Source: Streptomyces sp. NBC_00483 | GTDB taxonomy: Bacteria > Actinomycetota > Actinomycetes > Streptomycetales > Streptomycetaceae | Assembly (NCBI RefSeq): GCF_036013745.1 | Contig: NZ_CP107880.1 | Coordinates: 5,022,001 to 5,086,000 of the forward strand | DNA length: 64,000 bases | Direction: 5' to 3' | Position numbers and translations under genes: made by a program | Notes under the pieces: model-generated | Told to the model about the DNA's origin: nothing | Seen by the model: the letters and a program-made list of their open reading frames with translations, nothing else | Databases searched by the model: none | Shown here: in pieces, positions 1 to 7,503 of the stretch | Position numbering within the stretch: position 1 is the first letter of the stretch | How the letters are laid out: every line of letters begins with the position of its first letter

Positions 1-117
1 GATGGGCCGCTCGCAGCGGGTGCAGCTGATGGCGGTCGGGCGGTCCGGGTGCCGGTAGCAGCCGGGCAGGCCCTCGGCGTCCTTCGGTTCCTGCGGGCTG
101 CCGGGCGCCTGGTCCAT
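1..117 (-). CDS. Rhomboid family intramembrane serine protease, N-terminal fragment
   Basis: Only the first 39 codons lie in the window; the gene runs off the left edge. The ATG is the complement of 115-117. The fragment shows a short Gly/Pro-rich head and then a zinc-ribbon-like motif, CYRHPDR followed by SCTRCERPI (two Cys pairs), the N-terminal signature of Streptomyces rhomboid proteases. These proteins continue into six or more membrane segments with a GxSG/His catalytic pair, not visible here. It lies downstream of the cyclophilin gene on the same strand. The family call rests on the zinc-ribbon head alone. Confidence 0.7.
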   Translation of the reverse strand, partial: MDQAPGSPQEPKDAEGLPGCYRHPDRPTAISCTRCERPI

Positions 118-133
118 GGCGGTCGTCCCCTCG

Positions 134-161
134 GGTCTCAGGTCTCGGGTCTCGGGTCTCG
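134..161. repeat. Four tandem 7-bp repeats (GGTCTCA/GGTCTCG)
   Basis: GGTCTCA is followed by three copies of GGTCTCG, immediately upstream of the rhomboid start codon and so probably in its leader or promoter. Nothing is known to bind it; slippage variation between strains would be expected. Confidence 0.8.
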
Positions 162-275
162 GATCGAGTGATCGGATGCGGTGACGTCGGCGCCGCGCGG
201 CTGCGCAACGCACCGCCCCGCCCCCGTGCCTACGAACAGGCGACGGACGGCGGGGCGTATTGGTTCCCTGCGGGA

Positions 276-803
276 CTACCGGGTCTCTACGGAGACGGCC
301 TCGATGACCACGTCGTTGACCGGCCGGTCGGTGCGCGGGTTGGTCTGCGTACCGGCGATCGCGTCGACGATCTTCTGGCTGGCCTCGTCGACGACCTCAC
401 CGAAGATCGTGTGCTTGCGGGTCAGCCAGGCGGTGGGCGAGACGGTGATGAAGAACTGCGAACCGTTCGTACCGGGCCCCGCGTTGGCCATCGCCAGCAG
501 GTACGGCTTGGTGAAGGCCAGGTCGGGGTGGAACTCGTCCTCGAACTGGTAGCCCGGGCCGCCCGTGCCGTTGCCCAGCGGGTCGCCGCCCTGGATCATG
601 AAGCCGCCGATGACGCGGTGGAAGATCGTGCCGTCGTAGAGGGGTGCCGTGGACTTCTCCCCGGTCTCCGGGTTGGTCCATTCACGCTCGCCCTTGGCGA
701 GCTCCACGAAGTTCTTGACCGTCTTGGGAGTGTGGTTCGGCAGCAGCCGGACCTCGATGTCGCCCTGGTTGGTCCTGAGAGTGGCGTACAGCTGCTCGGC
801 CAC
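276..803 (-). CDS. Peptidyl-prolyl cis-trans isomerase, cyclophilin type
   Basis: A 175-residue cytoplasmic cyclophilin that catalyses cis-trans isomerisation of proline peptide bonds. The family core is intact: FHRVI with the catalytic Arg near residue 63, GGFMIQGGD after it, GTNGSQFF near 112-118, the Trp near 126 of the cyclosporin pocket, and LTRKHTIFG near 127-135. No signal peptide is seen. The GTG at 803 is chosen because GGAAGG lies about 8 bases upstream and the protein then begins VAEQLYATL, the usual Streptomyces start; the open frame continues upstream to 845 without conserved sequence. It is divergent from the DUF5324 gene across a 280-base gap. Confidence 0.93.
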   Translation of the reverse strand: MAEQLYATLRTNQGDIEVRLLPNHTPKTVKNFVELAKGEREWTNPETGEKSTAPLYDGTIFHRVIGGFMIQGGDPLGNGTGGPGYQFEDEFHPDLAFTKPYLLAMANAGPGTNGSQFFITVSPTAWLTRKHTIFGEVVDEASQKIVDAIAGTQTNPRTDRPVNDVVIEAVSVETR

Positions 804-1085
804 GATCTGCCTTCCGTTGACATTTGTGCCCCCCGATCCTCGCACGACGCACCCCCGACGGCCCCGGACGGACTTGTCAGGGTTGTGCGTGGGGTTTCAG
901 CAGCCGAAAACCGGTCTACTCGTAGTCGAAGAGGCGCGCCCCGCCGCGATCCGTGGCATTGTCGTCGCCAAGTCCCTTTATCAAGCCGTACCAAGCCTTA
1001 CCACCGCATTGACACTCCTGGCAGGCATGATCCGCGAAAGGGTGGAAAGGTGAAAAACCTGTACGCCACCGAGGAGGAGGATCCC
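804..1085. other. Intergenic region between divergent cyclophilin and DUF5324 genes
   Basis: This 282-base gap must hold promoters for both neighbours. A TTGACA occurs near 1009, but no well-spaced -10 hexamer follows it, so no promoter is called. No RNA gene or strong hairpin is seen. Confidence 0.5.
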
Positions 1086-1784
1086 GTGACCCGCATCGAC
1101 AGCGTGCGTGCCGCGACCGGCTCGGCGAAGGACAGCGTGCTGCATGCCGCGGAAGTGGTGGCGCCCTACGCCGAGTCGGCCAAGGACCGGGCCACGACGT
1201 ACGCGCAGGAGGCGCGCGTCGCGCTCGGGCCCAAGGTTTCGCAGGCCGCGCACCAGGCGCGCGCCCAGTACGACACGCACCTCGCTCCGCGCCTCGAGCA
1301 GGCACGGACGCATGTCCCGCCGAAGCTCGACCAGGCCGCGCACGACGCGGCGACCCGCACCCGTGAGGCTGCCCGGCAGGCCGCGGCGTATTCCAAGCCG
1401 CGCATCGAGCAGGCGGTGGCCGCGTCCGAGCCCGCCCGCAAGGAGGCCGTGGCCCGCAGCAGCGCGGCCTACTCAGGACTCCGCGGCGAGGTCTCGCCGA
1501 AGGAGATCCGCAAGCTGGTGCGCAAGCACGAGCGCCGCGCCCGCTCCGGCCGTATCGCCAAGCGTCTCGTCGTACTCGGCATCCTCGCGGGCGGCGCGTT
1601 CGCCGCGTGGAAGTGGTGGGACAAGCAGGCCAACCCGGACTGGCTGGTGGAGCCGCCGGCCGCCACCGAGGTCCCCGACAGCGCTCCGCTGACCTCCGTC
1701 GACGGCAGCGGTCGGGACGTCCTCGACCCGGAAGTAGAGGCGAAGCAGGCCGAGGCGGACACGTCTGTGCAGGACGAGCGCTGA
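1086..1784 (+). CDS. DUF5324 family membrane-anchored protein
   Basis: A 232-residue actinobacterial protein of unknown function. The first 150 residues are a long, Ala/Arg/Glu-rich amphipathic helical repeat (recurring ARxEQA and AAR patterns), suggesting a coiled-coil or apolipophorin-like helix. A basic stretch (KLVRKHERRAR) precedes one transmembrane segment near residues 165-182 (LVVLGILAGGAFAAW), and the short acidic tail contains NPDWLVEPP. The GTG at 1086 is selected by the GGAGGAGG upstream. It ends just before a strong terminator. The role is unknown; the layout suggests an inner-membrane anchor with a long helical cytoplasmic domain. Confidence 0.85.
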   Translation: MTRIDSVRAATGSAKDSVLHAAEVVAPYAESAKDRATTYAQEARVALGPKVSQAAHQARAQYDTHLAPRLEQARTHVPPKLDQAAHDAATRTREAARQAAAYSKPRIEQAVAASEPARKEAVARSSAAYSGLRGEVSPKEIRKLVRKHERRARSGRIAKRLVVLGILAGGAFAAWKWWDKQANPDWLVEPPAATEVPDSAPLTSVDGSGRDVLDPEVEAKQAEADTSVQDER

Positions 1785-1798
1785 CGCCAGATACGGCG

Positions 1799-1841
1799 AA
1801 AGCCCCTCCGACCAGGGAGAACCTGACCGGAGGGGCTTTTT
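1799..1841. terminator. Intrinsic terminator between DUF5324 gene and tRNA-Ala
   Basis: AAAGCCCCTCCG (1799-1810) pairs perfectly with CGGAGGGGCTTT (1828-1839), with T-rich sequence on the exit side of both strands. It can serve both the + strand gene and the - strand tRNA. Confidence 0.85.
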
Positions 1842-1845
1842 GCTG

Positions 1846-1918
1846 TGGAGCCTAGGGGAGTCGAACCCCTGACATCTGCCATGCAAAGACAGCGCTCTAC
1901 CAACTGAGCTAAGGCCCC
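1846..1918 (-). tRNA. tRNA-Ala (anticodon UGC)
   Basis: A 73-nt cloverleaf read leftward. The 5' arm GGGGCCT pairs with AGGCTCC plus discriminator A. The D arm is AGCTCAGTTGGTAGAGC, the anticodon stem CTGTC/GGCAG encloses TTTGCAT (anticodon complement of 1883-1885), and the T arm is GGGGTTCGACTCCCC. CCA is not encoded, as usual in Streptomyces. Confidence 0.97.
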
Positions 1919-1971
1919 GAAAACGATGCGTCCCACCGGAATGTTCATGCTCCGGTTCGGCACCGCAGACC

Positions 1972-2002
1972 AGAGTACCGGGTCACCCCCTGAATCCTGC
2001 AA
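1972..2002 (-). promoter_or_regulatory. Possible tRNA-Ala promoter
   Basis: On the minus strand TTGCAG (2002-1997) and TACTCT (1977-1972) are separated by 19 bases, about 54 bases before the tRNA 5' end. The spacing is a little long, so this is tentative. Confidence 0.35.
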
Positions 2003-2102
2003 AAAGATTGGGGGTCCCGGCGGGCGACCACTCTCCGTAAGATGCCCCCACGTGCTTCGCGGCAGCGAAGGACCGTACTTGGGGAAGCGATGGGGAGACG
2101 CA

Positions 2103-2651
2103 ATGGATGCCGCACAGCAGGAAGCCACCGCAAGAGCCAGAGAGCTCCAGCGGAACTGGTACGGGGAGCCGCTGGGGGCGCTCTTCCGTCGGCTGATCGA
2201 GGACCTGGGGCTCAACCAGGCCCGCCTCGCGGGAGTGCTCGGGCTTTCCGCCCCCATGCTGTCGCAGCTGATGAGCGGTCAGCGCGCAAAGATCGGCAAT
2301 CCTGCCGTGGTGCAGCGTGTGCAGCTGCTGCAGTCGCTCGCGGGACAGGTGGCCGACGGCAGCGTCAGCGCGGCCGAGGCCACCGAGCGGATGGACGAGA
2401 TCAAGAAGTCGCAGGGTGGGTCGGTGCTCAGCAACACCGGGCAGTCGACGAACAGTTCGGGCGCGCCGACGGTGAAGCGCGTGGTGCGTGAGATCCAGTC
2501 GCTGCTGCGCTCCGTCTCGGCCGCGAGCGACATCATCGACGCGGCGGACTCGCTCGCCCCCAGCCACCCCGAACTGGCAGAGTTCCTCCGGGTGTACGGC
2601 GCGGGGCGCACCTCCGACGCGGTCGCCCACTACCAGTCGCACCAGAGCTGA
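2103..2651 (+). CDS. Helix-turn-helix DNA-binding protein
   Basis: A 182-residue cytoplasmic protein. Residues about 30-60 (LGLNQARLAGVLGLSAPMLS) form an XRE-like helix-turn-helix. The middle is Ser/Gly-rich, and the C-terminal 60 residues (VVREIQSLLRSVSAASDIID) are helical. The ATG at 2103 has GGGGAG about 8 bases upstream; an out-of-frame ATG lies at 2090. It precedes the Ser/Thr kinase gene by 54 bases on the same strand, so the two may be co-transcribed and the regulator could be a kinase substrate; that is inference. The target DNA is unknown. Confidence 0.85.
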   Translation: MDAAQQEATARARELQRNWYGEPLGALFRRLIEDLGLNQARLAGVLGLSAPMLSQLMSGQRAKIGNPAVVQRVQLLQSLAGQVADGSVSAAEATERMDEIKKSQGGSVLSNTGQSTNSSGAPTVKRVVREIQSLLRSVSAASDIIDAADSLAPSHPELAEFLRVYGAGRTSDAVAHYQSHQS

Positions 2652-2705
2652 CCCCCGCCTGGCGCGGCGCCGTGTCCGGCTCCGGGAGGGGAGCAACGCT
2701 CGACC

Positions 2706-4517
2706 ATGGGTGAGGTCTTCGCCGGCCGGTACGAACTGGCCGATCCGATCGGCCGCGGGGGAGTGGGCGCGGTCTGGCGCGCCTGGGACCACCGGCGCCG
2801 CCGCTATGTGGCGGCGAAGGTACTGCAGCAGTCCGATGCCCACACCCTGCTGCGCTTCGTGCGGGAGCAGGCGCTGCGCATCGACCATCCGCACGTCCTG
2901 GCCCCGGCCAGCTGGGCGGCGGACGACGACAAGGTCCTTTTCACCATGGACCTGGTCGCCGGCGGCTCGCTCGTCCATCTCGTCGCGGACTACGGGCCGC
3001 TGCCGCCCCAGTTCGCCTGCCTTCTCCTCGACCAGCTCCTCTCCGGGCTCACCGCCGTGCACGCCGAAGGCGTGGTGCACCGCGACATCAAGCCCGCCAA
3101 CCTCCTGCTCGAGGCCACCGGCACCGGGCTGCCGCATCTGCGCGTGTCCGACTTCGGCATCGCGATGCGCAAGGGCGAGCCACGCCTGACGGAGGCGGAC
3201 TATGTGGTGGGCACGCCGGGGTACTTCGCGCCCGAACAGGAGATGGGCGCGGAGCCCGACTTCCCCGCGGACCTGTTCGCCGCGGGGCTCGTCGCGCTCT
3301 ATCTCCTCGAGGGCGCCAGGCCCGACTCCAAGGCGCTGATCGAACACTTCGAGGAACACGGCACCCCGCGGGCTCCGCAGGGCGTTCCCGGCCCGCTGTG
3401 GGGCGTCCTCGCCGGTCTGCTGCAGCCGGATCCCGATGCCCGCTTCCGCACCGCGACGGGCGCCCGCAAGGCCCTTCTCGCCGCCGCCGAACTCCTCCCG
3501 GAGCCGGGCCCCGACGACGAGCTGATCGAGGTCTTCGACCAACTCGGCCCCCTTCCCCCGGGCTTCGGCCCCGGCGGCCCGGCGGTACGGGGCCGCCGGG
3601 CCCGCCCGGTGAGCGGTGCGGGAACGCCGGCGAGCGAGACAGGTCTCCCGGCAGGCGGGGCCGATGGGGCGGGGTATGGAGCGGCGGTGCATGGAGCGGC
3701 AGGGCACGGAATCGGCCCTTCGCCGTACCGGGCGGAGACGTCGGTGCACGAGCAGCTGACGGCAGGGCGAGACGCCCACTCCTCGGCTCACTGGACGGGC
3801 TCGGCGGGGCAGGGAGTGGGCTCGGTCGGGCAGGGGGCGGGCTCGGCCGGGCAGGGATCGGGCTCGGCGGGGCAGAGAGCAGGCTCGGTCGGGCAGGGAT
3901 CGGGCTCGGCGGGCCAAGGGGCCGGTACGGGCCCCTCGGTGCCGCATGTTCCACAAGTTCCGCATGTTCCGCCACCACCCACCAACACCCCGCTCCCACC
4001 ACGGCCTTCGGCTCCCCCCGAGGCCTTGGCGTCCCCCACGCCCTCGGCTCCACCGGCTCCAGCCGTGCCCCCGGCACCCCGGATTCCTCCCGTGCCCGAG
4101 ATGCCTCCGGAGCCACCCACCGGCCTCACCCCGCCACCGATCAGCCGCGCCATGCCACCGTCCACGCACACCTCGCCGCCGGCCGGCCCCAGGCCACCAG
4201 CCACGCACGCCCCGCCGCCGGTCGAGCCCACCCCGCCACCGCTTACCCCGGAGCCGACGCCCGCCCCCGAACCCGTACTCGACGAGCCCACACCCGACCC
4301 CGCTCCGGAACCGGCCGCCGAACCATCGCTTCTTGCCCCGCACCCGTCCGCCCCCTCCCCGCTCGACCCTCCCCAGGCCCATCACTCTCTGTACGCATCG
4401 GGTGACGGAGAAGTTCCCCGTCCCCGGCCAGGACCACCCGCGAGGGTGACGATCCCGGTGTTGCTCCTGGCTCTGGCCTGTTTCGCGGTGGGCATCTGGG
4501 CACTGACCCGTCCCTGA
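2706..4517 (+). CDS. Transmembrane serine/threonine protein kinase (PknB type)
   Basis: A 603-residue Hanks-type kinase. Visible elements: Gly-rich loop IGRGGVGAVW (15-24), invariant Lys38 in AAKVL, catalytic HRDIKPAN (Asp127), DFG at 149-151 and APEQ at 175-178, all consistent with activity. The kinase domain ends near residue 280 and is followed by about 300 residues of low-complexity Gly/Ser then Pro/Thr linker. A single membrane segment ends the protein (IPVLLLALACFAVGIWAL), with only TRP after it. There are no PASTA domains, so the extracellular part is essentially absent. The stop codon lies inside a terminator hairpin shared with the convergent gene. Confidence 0.93.
   Translation: MGEVFAGRYELADPIGRGGVGAVWRAWDHRRRRYVAAKVLQQSDAHTLLRFVREQALRIDHPHVLAPASWAADDDKVLFTMDLVAGGSLVHLVADYGPLPPQFACLLLDQLLSGLTAVHAEGVVHRDIKPANLLLEATGTGLPHLRVSDFGIAMRKGEPRLTEADYVVGTPGYFAPEQEMGAEPDFPADLFAAGLVALYLLEGARPDSKALIEHFEEHGTPRAPQGVPGPLWGVLAGLLQPDPDARFRTATGARKALLAAAELLPEPGPDDELIEVFDQLGPLPPGFGPGGPAVRGRRARPVSGAGTPASETGLPAGGADGAGYGAAVHGAAGHGIGPSPYRAETSVHEQLTAGRDAHSSAHWTGSAGQGVGSVGQGAGSAGQGSGSAGQRAGSVGQGSGSAGQGAGTGPSVPHVPQVPHVPPPPTNTPLPPRPSAPPEALASPTPSAPPAPAVPPAPRIPPVPEMPPEPPTGLTPPPISRAMPPSTHTSPPAGPRPPATHAPPPVEPTPPPLTPEPTPAPEPVLDEPTPDPAPEPAAEPSLLAPHPSAPSPLDPPQAHHSLYASGDGEVPRPRPGPPARVTIPVLLLALACFAVGIWALTRP
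3798..3923 (+). repeat. Six 21-bp in-frame repeats (GSAGQGx heptapeptide)
   Basis: Six consecutive heptapeptides of the form GS(A/V)GQ(G/R)(V/A/S) lie in the kinase linker from about residue 365. The nucleotide units are near-identical, which points to recent slippage expansion. Confidence 0.9.
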
Positions 4518-4523
4518 CGGGTC
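4505..4523. terminator. Hairpin terminator overlapping the kinase stop codon
   Basis: GACCCGTC (4505-4512), loop CCT, GACGGGTC (4516-4523). It lies between two convergent genes and contains the kinase TGA. It lacks a T run, as is common in Streptomyces. Confidence 0.55.
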
Positions 4524-4548
4524 CACCCGCGCCCGGAGCCCGCCCCGC

Positions 4549-6039
4549 TCAGCCCTGCGCCCGCCGCACCTTCCGCACGGCGAGCACCCGCCACACCGCC
4601 AGCCACAGCACCAGCGCACTCCCGGTCCCGACCCCGGCCACCCCCACCAACGTCATCAGGTCGCCCCCCGGCGACGTATCGGACGAAGCCACCGCACCAC
4701 CGGAAGCCCCACCACGCCCACTCGCAGAACCAGAATCCGAACCCGAGTCGGCACCAGAGCCCGGATCAGAACCCGAGCCGGAGCCGGAGCCGGACCTGGA
4801 GCCAGACCCCGAGCCGGCGCCGAAGTCCCACGCCACCCCACCTTCCCCCCGCTCGGCGGCAGCCAGATCCGCGCTCGTCACCTGGAACTCCCCCGGATCC
4901 CGCACATAGTCGGGCGCCTGCTTCGCCGCCCCGTCGACGGCCACCCGCAACGTCATCCCGAGGCCCCCGGCCTGCTCCGCCATCGCCGGATTGAGCGTGA
5001 CCTTGAGCCAGTACCAGCCGGCGAGCCCCATCGCCGCCTCGTCGTCGCGCGACAACAGCCGATTCCCGTACGCCACGGGCGGCAGCGGGTCGAACGTGGC
5101 CGACGTCTTGCCACCCGAGTACGCGGCCCCCTTCGCCGCCACCGGCGCCCGCGCGGGGTTGTACAGCTCCATGTCGAGCGCCCCCGGCACCGCTTCCCGC
5201 CGGGTGCCGCCACCCGCCGAACCGTCCAATTCGACGCCGAGGGAGAGCTGTTGCCCCCAGTCCACCGGCACCCGGTAGAAGTGGCTCTGCCCCGGCCCGA
5301 TCCGGTCCTTCCACGCGCCGGACGCCAGCGCCCTCGCATCGTTGAACCCGGTTCCCCCGCTGCGCCGCGCGCCCGTCCCCGACGGCAGCGCCGCCGGCTC
5401 CGACGGCCAAGTCCGCGCACTCGCGCCGGGGGCGGCGGACACCAGCCCCGGCTCGGTGGCCACCCGCAGTTCGAGCCCCCAGTCCCGATCGCTCGACCCG
5501 GCCGCCGCCGTCCGCTCCACGGCCACGTAGTACGTCCCCGCCGACTGGCACCGGGGCCCTCCTGGACGTACGGAACGCTCCACCGCCGCCGCGATCGGCC
5601 GCGGATAGGAGCCGGAGCGGAACGTCGCACGCTCCGCATCGCACTGATTTCCCTGGCCGTCCCGCAACGACACCGCGATGCCGTCCGCGGGCGCCGCCTT
5701 CACGCCCGAGCCGAGCGGCGGGACGGCCACGACCGAGGCGTACGCGGTGGCGGCCCCGTCCAGCTCGACGCGGTAGTAGGAGGTGACGCCGTCCCCCGCC
5801 GCGAGCGAACTCCGGTAGATCACACCCGTCTTGAGCTGTGCCGCCGTCGCGCCGCTGGGCGCCCCGTCGACAGTCCGGGCGCCCTTGGCGAAGTCATACG
5901 GGTCGCCGTTCCCCGTCACCGCCGTCGCCGTCCCCGGCAGCGCCAGAACCAGGGCCGCGCACAGCCCCGCCCCGGCAGCGCCCCTCGCCGGGCCCCGGCC
6001 GCGCCGCCCCTTCCTCAGCCGCCTCAGGAGTCTCCCCAT
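4549..6039 (-). CDS. Exported, C-terminally membrane-anchored protein of unknown function
   Basis: A 496-residue protein with a basic N-terminus and signal peptide (residues about 1-41, GAGLCAALVLALPGTATA). A long extracellular beta-rich part follows, with two similar blocks around residues 70-200 and 230-370 (compare VTSYYRVELDG with SHFYRVPVDWG and TYYVAVER with WYWLKVTL), resembling tandem pre-peptidase-C-like jelly-roll modules. A Ser/Gly/Asp repeat linker (about 410-445) leads to a C-terminal membrane helix (VGVAGVGTGSALVLWLAVW) and basic tail. No catalytic motif is recognised. The two-module reading is inferred by eye. Confidence 0.75.
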   Translation of the reverse strand: MGRLLRRLRKGRRGRGPARGAAGAGLCAALVLALPGTATAVTGNGDPYDFAKGARTVDGAPSGATAAQLKTGVIYRSSLAAGDGVTSYYRVELDGAATAYASVVAVPPLGSGVKAAPADGIAVSLRDGQGNQCDAERATFRSGSYPRPIAAAVERSVRPGGPRCQSAGTYYVAVERTAAAGSSDRDWGLELRVATEPGLVSAAPGASARTWPSEPAALPSGTGARRSGGTGFNDARALASGAWKDRIGPGQSHFYRVPVDWGQQLSLGVELDGSAGGGTRREAVPGALDMELYNPARAPVAAKGAAYSGGKTSATFDPLPPVAYGNRLLSRDDEAAMGLAGWYWLKVTLNPAMAEQAGGLGMTLRVAVDGAAKQAPDYVRDPGEFQVTSADLAAAERGEGGVAWDFGAGSGSGSRSGSGSGSGSDPGSGADSGSDSGSASGRGGASGGAVASSDTSPGGDLMTLVGVAGVGTGSALVLWLAVWRVLAVRKVRRAQG

Positions 6040-6136
6040 GGACGGTCATCCTGCCGTTCCGCTCCGGGCGGTGTCCGGCGCCCGACGGTTTCCCGCCACG
6101 CAATCGCATACGTAAAGGTGCCCCGGACAGCACAAA

Positions 6137-6162
6137 GCCCCGGCCGCTGCTGCGACCGGGGC
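6137..6162. terminator. Hairpin downstream of the DLW-39 gene
   Basis: GCCCCGG (6137-6143) pairs with CCGGGGC (6156-6162) across a 12-base loop, between the end of the DLW-39 gene and the start of the exported protein gene, both on the minus strand. Confidence 0.5.
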
Positions 6163-6187
6163 CCTATGAAGAGACTGTTGTCGATAC

Positions 6188-6316
6188 TCACGAACCCGTG
6201 GGCACGGAGTCAGTCGCCTCCGTCCACAGATCCTGCTCGGCGCGATCCGCCTGGATCTGGCGGTACACGAGGAGCCCGCCGATGGCGGCCAGTGCGACCA
6301 GGAGAAGCTTCTTCAC
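6188..6316 (-). CDS. DLW-39 family microprotein
   Basis: A 42-residue protein: MKKLLLVALA, a single hydrophobic helix, then RQIQADRAEQDLW and a short acidic tail. The EQDLW motif near residues 28-32 is the signature of the actinobacterial DLW-39 family, found near gyrA. It is probably a single-pass membrane microprotein with a cytoplasmic C-terminus; function unknown. The GTG at 6316 has GAGG about 8 bases upstream. Confidence 0.85.
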   Translation of the reverse strand: MKKLLLVALAAIGGLLVYRQIQADRAEQDLWTEATDSVPTGS

Positions 6317-6580
6317 CGCGCGACCTCGTCTTTCCTTTGACGTAGGGGGACTTCTGGCGCCCGACTATACACACCGATCGATACCGATCGGTGACCTGGA
6401 TCCACCTCAACTCACCCCTTGAAGACCGCAGTAGAAACGGAGCAGAAACGGCCGTTTGCGCCCATCCGAGTGGTGTTCATCTGAATATCGACGCCCCGCG
6501 AGCGTCGGTCCCGCACTCCCGGGTCCCCATCCACATCATGAGGAAAGTACGCAAATCGCCCAACCTGAAAGCGAGGGGCC
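6317..6580. other. Intergenic region between divergent DLW-39 and small secreted protein genes
   Basis: A 264-base gap with comparatively AT-rich stretches. It contains ACCGATCGATACCGATCGGT (6373-6392), in which ACCGATCG and CGATCGGT are inverted around ATAC, a plausible operator or hairpin. No RNA gene is recognised. Confidence 0.45.
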
Positions 6581-6916
6581 ATGACCAAGCAGAAGGTCAT
6601 GACGCTGTGGACCGTCATCATCTCCACATTCATTGCGCTCTTCTCGGCGCTCGGACTCACCTCCCCGGCCACCGCGGCCACTCCGGCTCAGCAGACGGAG
6701 AAGACCCAGCCCGCGGCGGCGATCAGCGCCCCCGCTCCTGCGGCGGCCCGCCCGTACTGGTCGCTCAAGCGGTCCCTGCCACCGACGATGAAGCAGCGCA
6801 TCCGCGCCGAGGCCCACGGTTCCTCCCCGAGCGCCCGCCACCGCCCGCCGGCCGACACCGAGCAGCGCAACGCCGACAGCCACCTGGCGGCCGAGACCCT
6901 GGCCTCGCAGCTGTAG
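6581..6916 (+). CDS. Small secreted protein (possibly DUF6344)
   Basis: A 111-residue protein with a clear signal peptide (MTKQKVMTLWTVIISTFIAL, cleavage probably after ATAA near residue 33). The mature part is Ala/Pro/Gln-rich and then basic (KRSLPPTMKQRIRAEAHG). It resembles the small Streptomyces DUF6344 proteins, but that is from memory. GAGGGG lies directly upstream of the ATG. The sequence after the stop is unusual (see 6917-7261). Confidence 0.65.
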   Translation: MTKQKVMTLWTVIISTFIALFSALGLTSPATAATPAQQTEKTQPAAAISAPAPAAARPYWSLKRSLPPTMKQRIRAEAHGSSPSARHRPPADTEQRNADSHLAAETLASQL

Positions 6917-7261
6917 ACCGCACCACGCAGCAGACGAAGAAGCCGGAACAGCAGGACCGCACGACCGCAGCAAAGACGGAACAGCCGGGCGCACAACGCC
7001 CGGACAAGGCAAGACCGCACAACAGAGCCGTGCTGCACAGCCACGCTGCATAGCAACGCTGTAGAGACGCCCTGCAGAAAAACCCTGCAGAGACGCACAG
7101 CCGAGCAACACAGCAGAGCCAGAAAGCCGGTACGCACAACAGCGCCGCACAACAACAGAAGAGCAGGACTGTCGAACGAGGCCCCAGCCATCCCCTACGG
7201 CTGCGCGGGCCCATCGGCATGTCCGCGGCACGTCCGCCCGCCCCGCACTGCACACGCAGAA
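6917..7261. other. CAG/ACA-rich low-complexity intergenic stretch
   Basis: About 345 bases following the small secreted protein, dominated by CAG, ACA and GCA steps. In frame 1 from about 6920 to 7053 it reads as a Gln/Lys/Arg-rich tail (QQTKKPEQQDRTTAAK) in a different frame from the upstream gene. No convincing start codon or known RNA is seen. It may be decayed or frameshifted coding sequence. Confidence 0.5.
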
Positions 7262-7289
7262 GACCCCCAAGCGTTTCCGCTTGAGGGTC
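7262..7289 (-). terminator. Terminator of tRNA-Ile
   Basis: GACCCCCAAGCG (7262-7273) and CGCTTGAGGGTC (7278-7289) form a 12-bp stem with one mismatch and a TTTC loop, 10 bases past the tRNA 3' end. Confidence 0.8.
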
Positions 7290-7298
7290 CTCATGATG

Positions 7299-7372
7299 TG
7301 GGGCTAACAGGATTTGAACCTGTGGCCTCATCCTTATCAGGGATGCGCTCTAACCAACTGAGCTATAGCCCC
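7299..7372 (-). tRNA. tRNA-Ile (anticodon GAU)
   Basis: A 74-nt cloverleaf: acceptor GGGGCTA with TAGCCCC plus discriminator A, D arm AGCTCAGTTGGTTAGAGC, anticodon loop CTGATAA (anticodon complement of 7336-7338), T arm CAGGTTCAAATCCTG. CCA is not encoded. Confidence 0.97.
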
Positions 7373-7412
7373 GCCGCGCTCTGCGGTGTGTGTCCCGCGC
7401 GCTGACTCCTGA

Positions 7413-7441
7413 AGATTAGCGCACTGGGGGGCCAGTCCCAA
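7413..7441 (-). promoter_or_regulatory. Promoter of tRNA-Ile
   Basis: TTGGGA (7441-7436), 17-base spacer, TAATCT (7418-7413). The spacing suits the main sigma factor HrdB, and transcription would begin about 35 bases before the mature tRNA. Confidence 0.55.
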
Positions 7442-7503
7442 AATCGATAGTCCTGGCCCGCCCACCAGCGGGTCTTTCAGACCTCAGCAAGCCGCGGGAA
7501 CGG

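Noticed and set aside
1009..1030. TTGACA followed by CATGAT as a promoter
   Set aside because: The spacer is only about 12-13 bases, too short for a sigma-70 type promoter.
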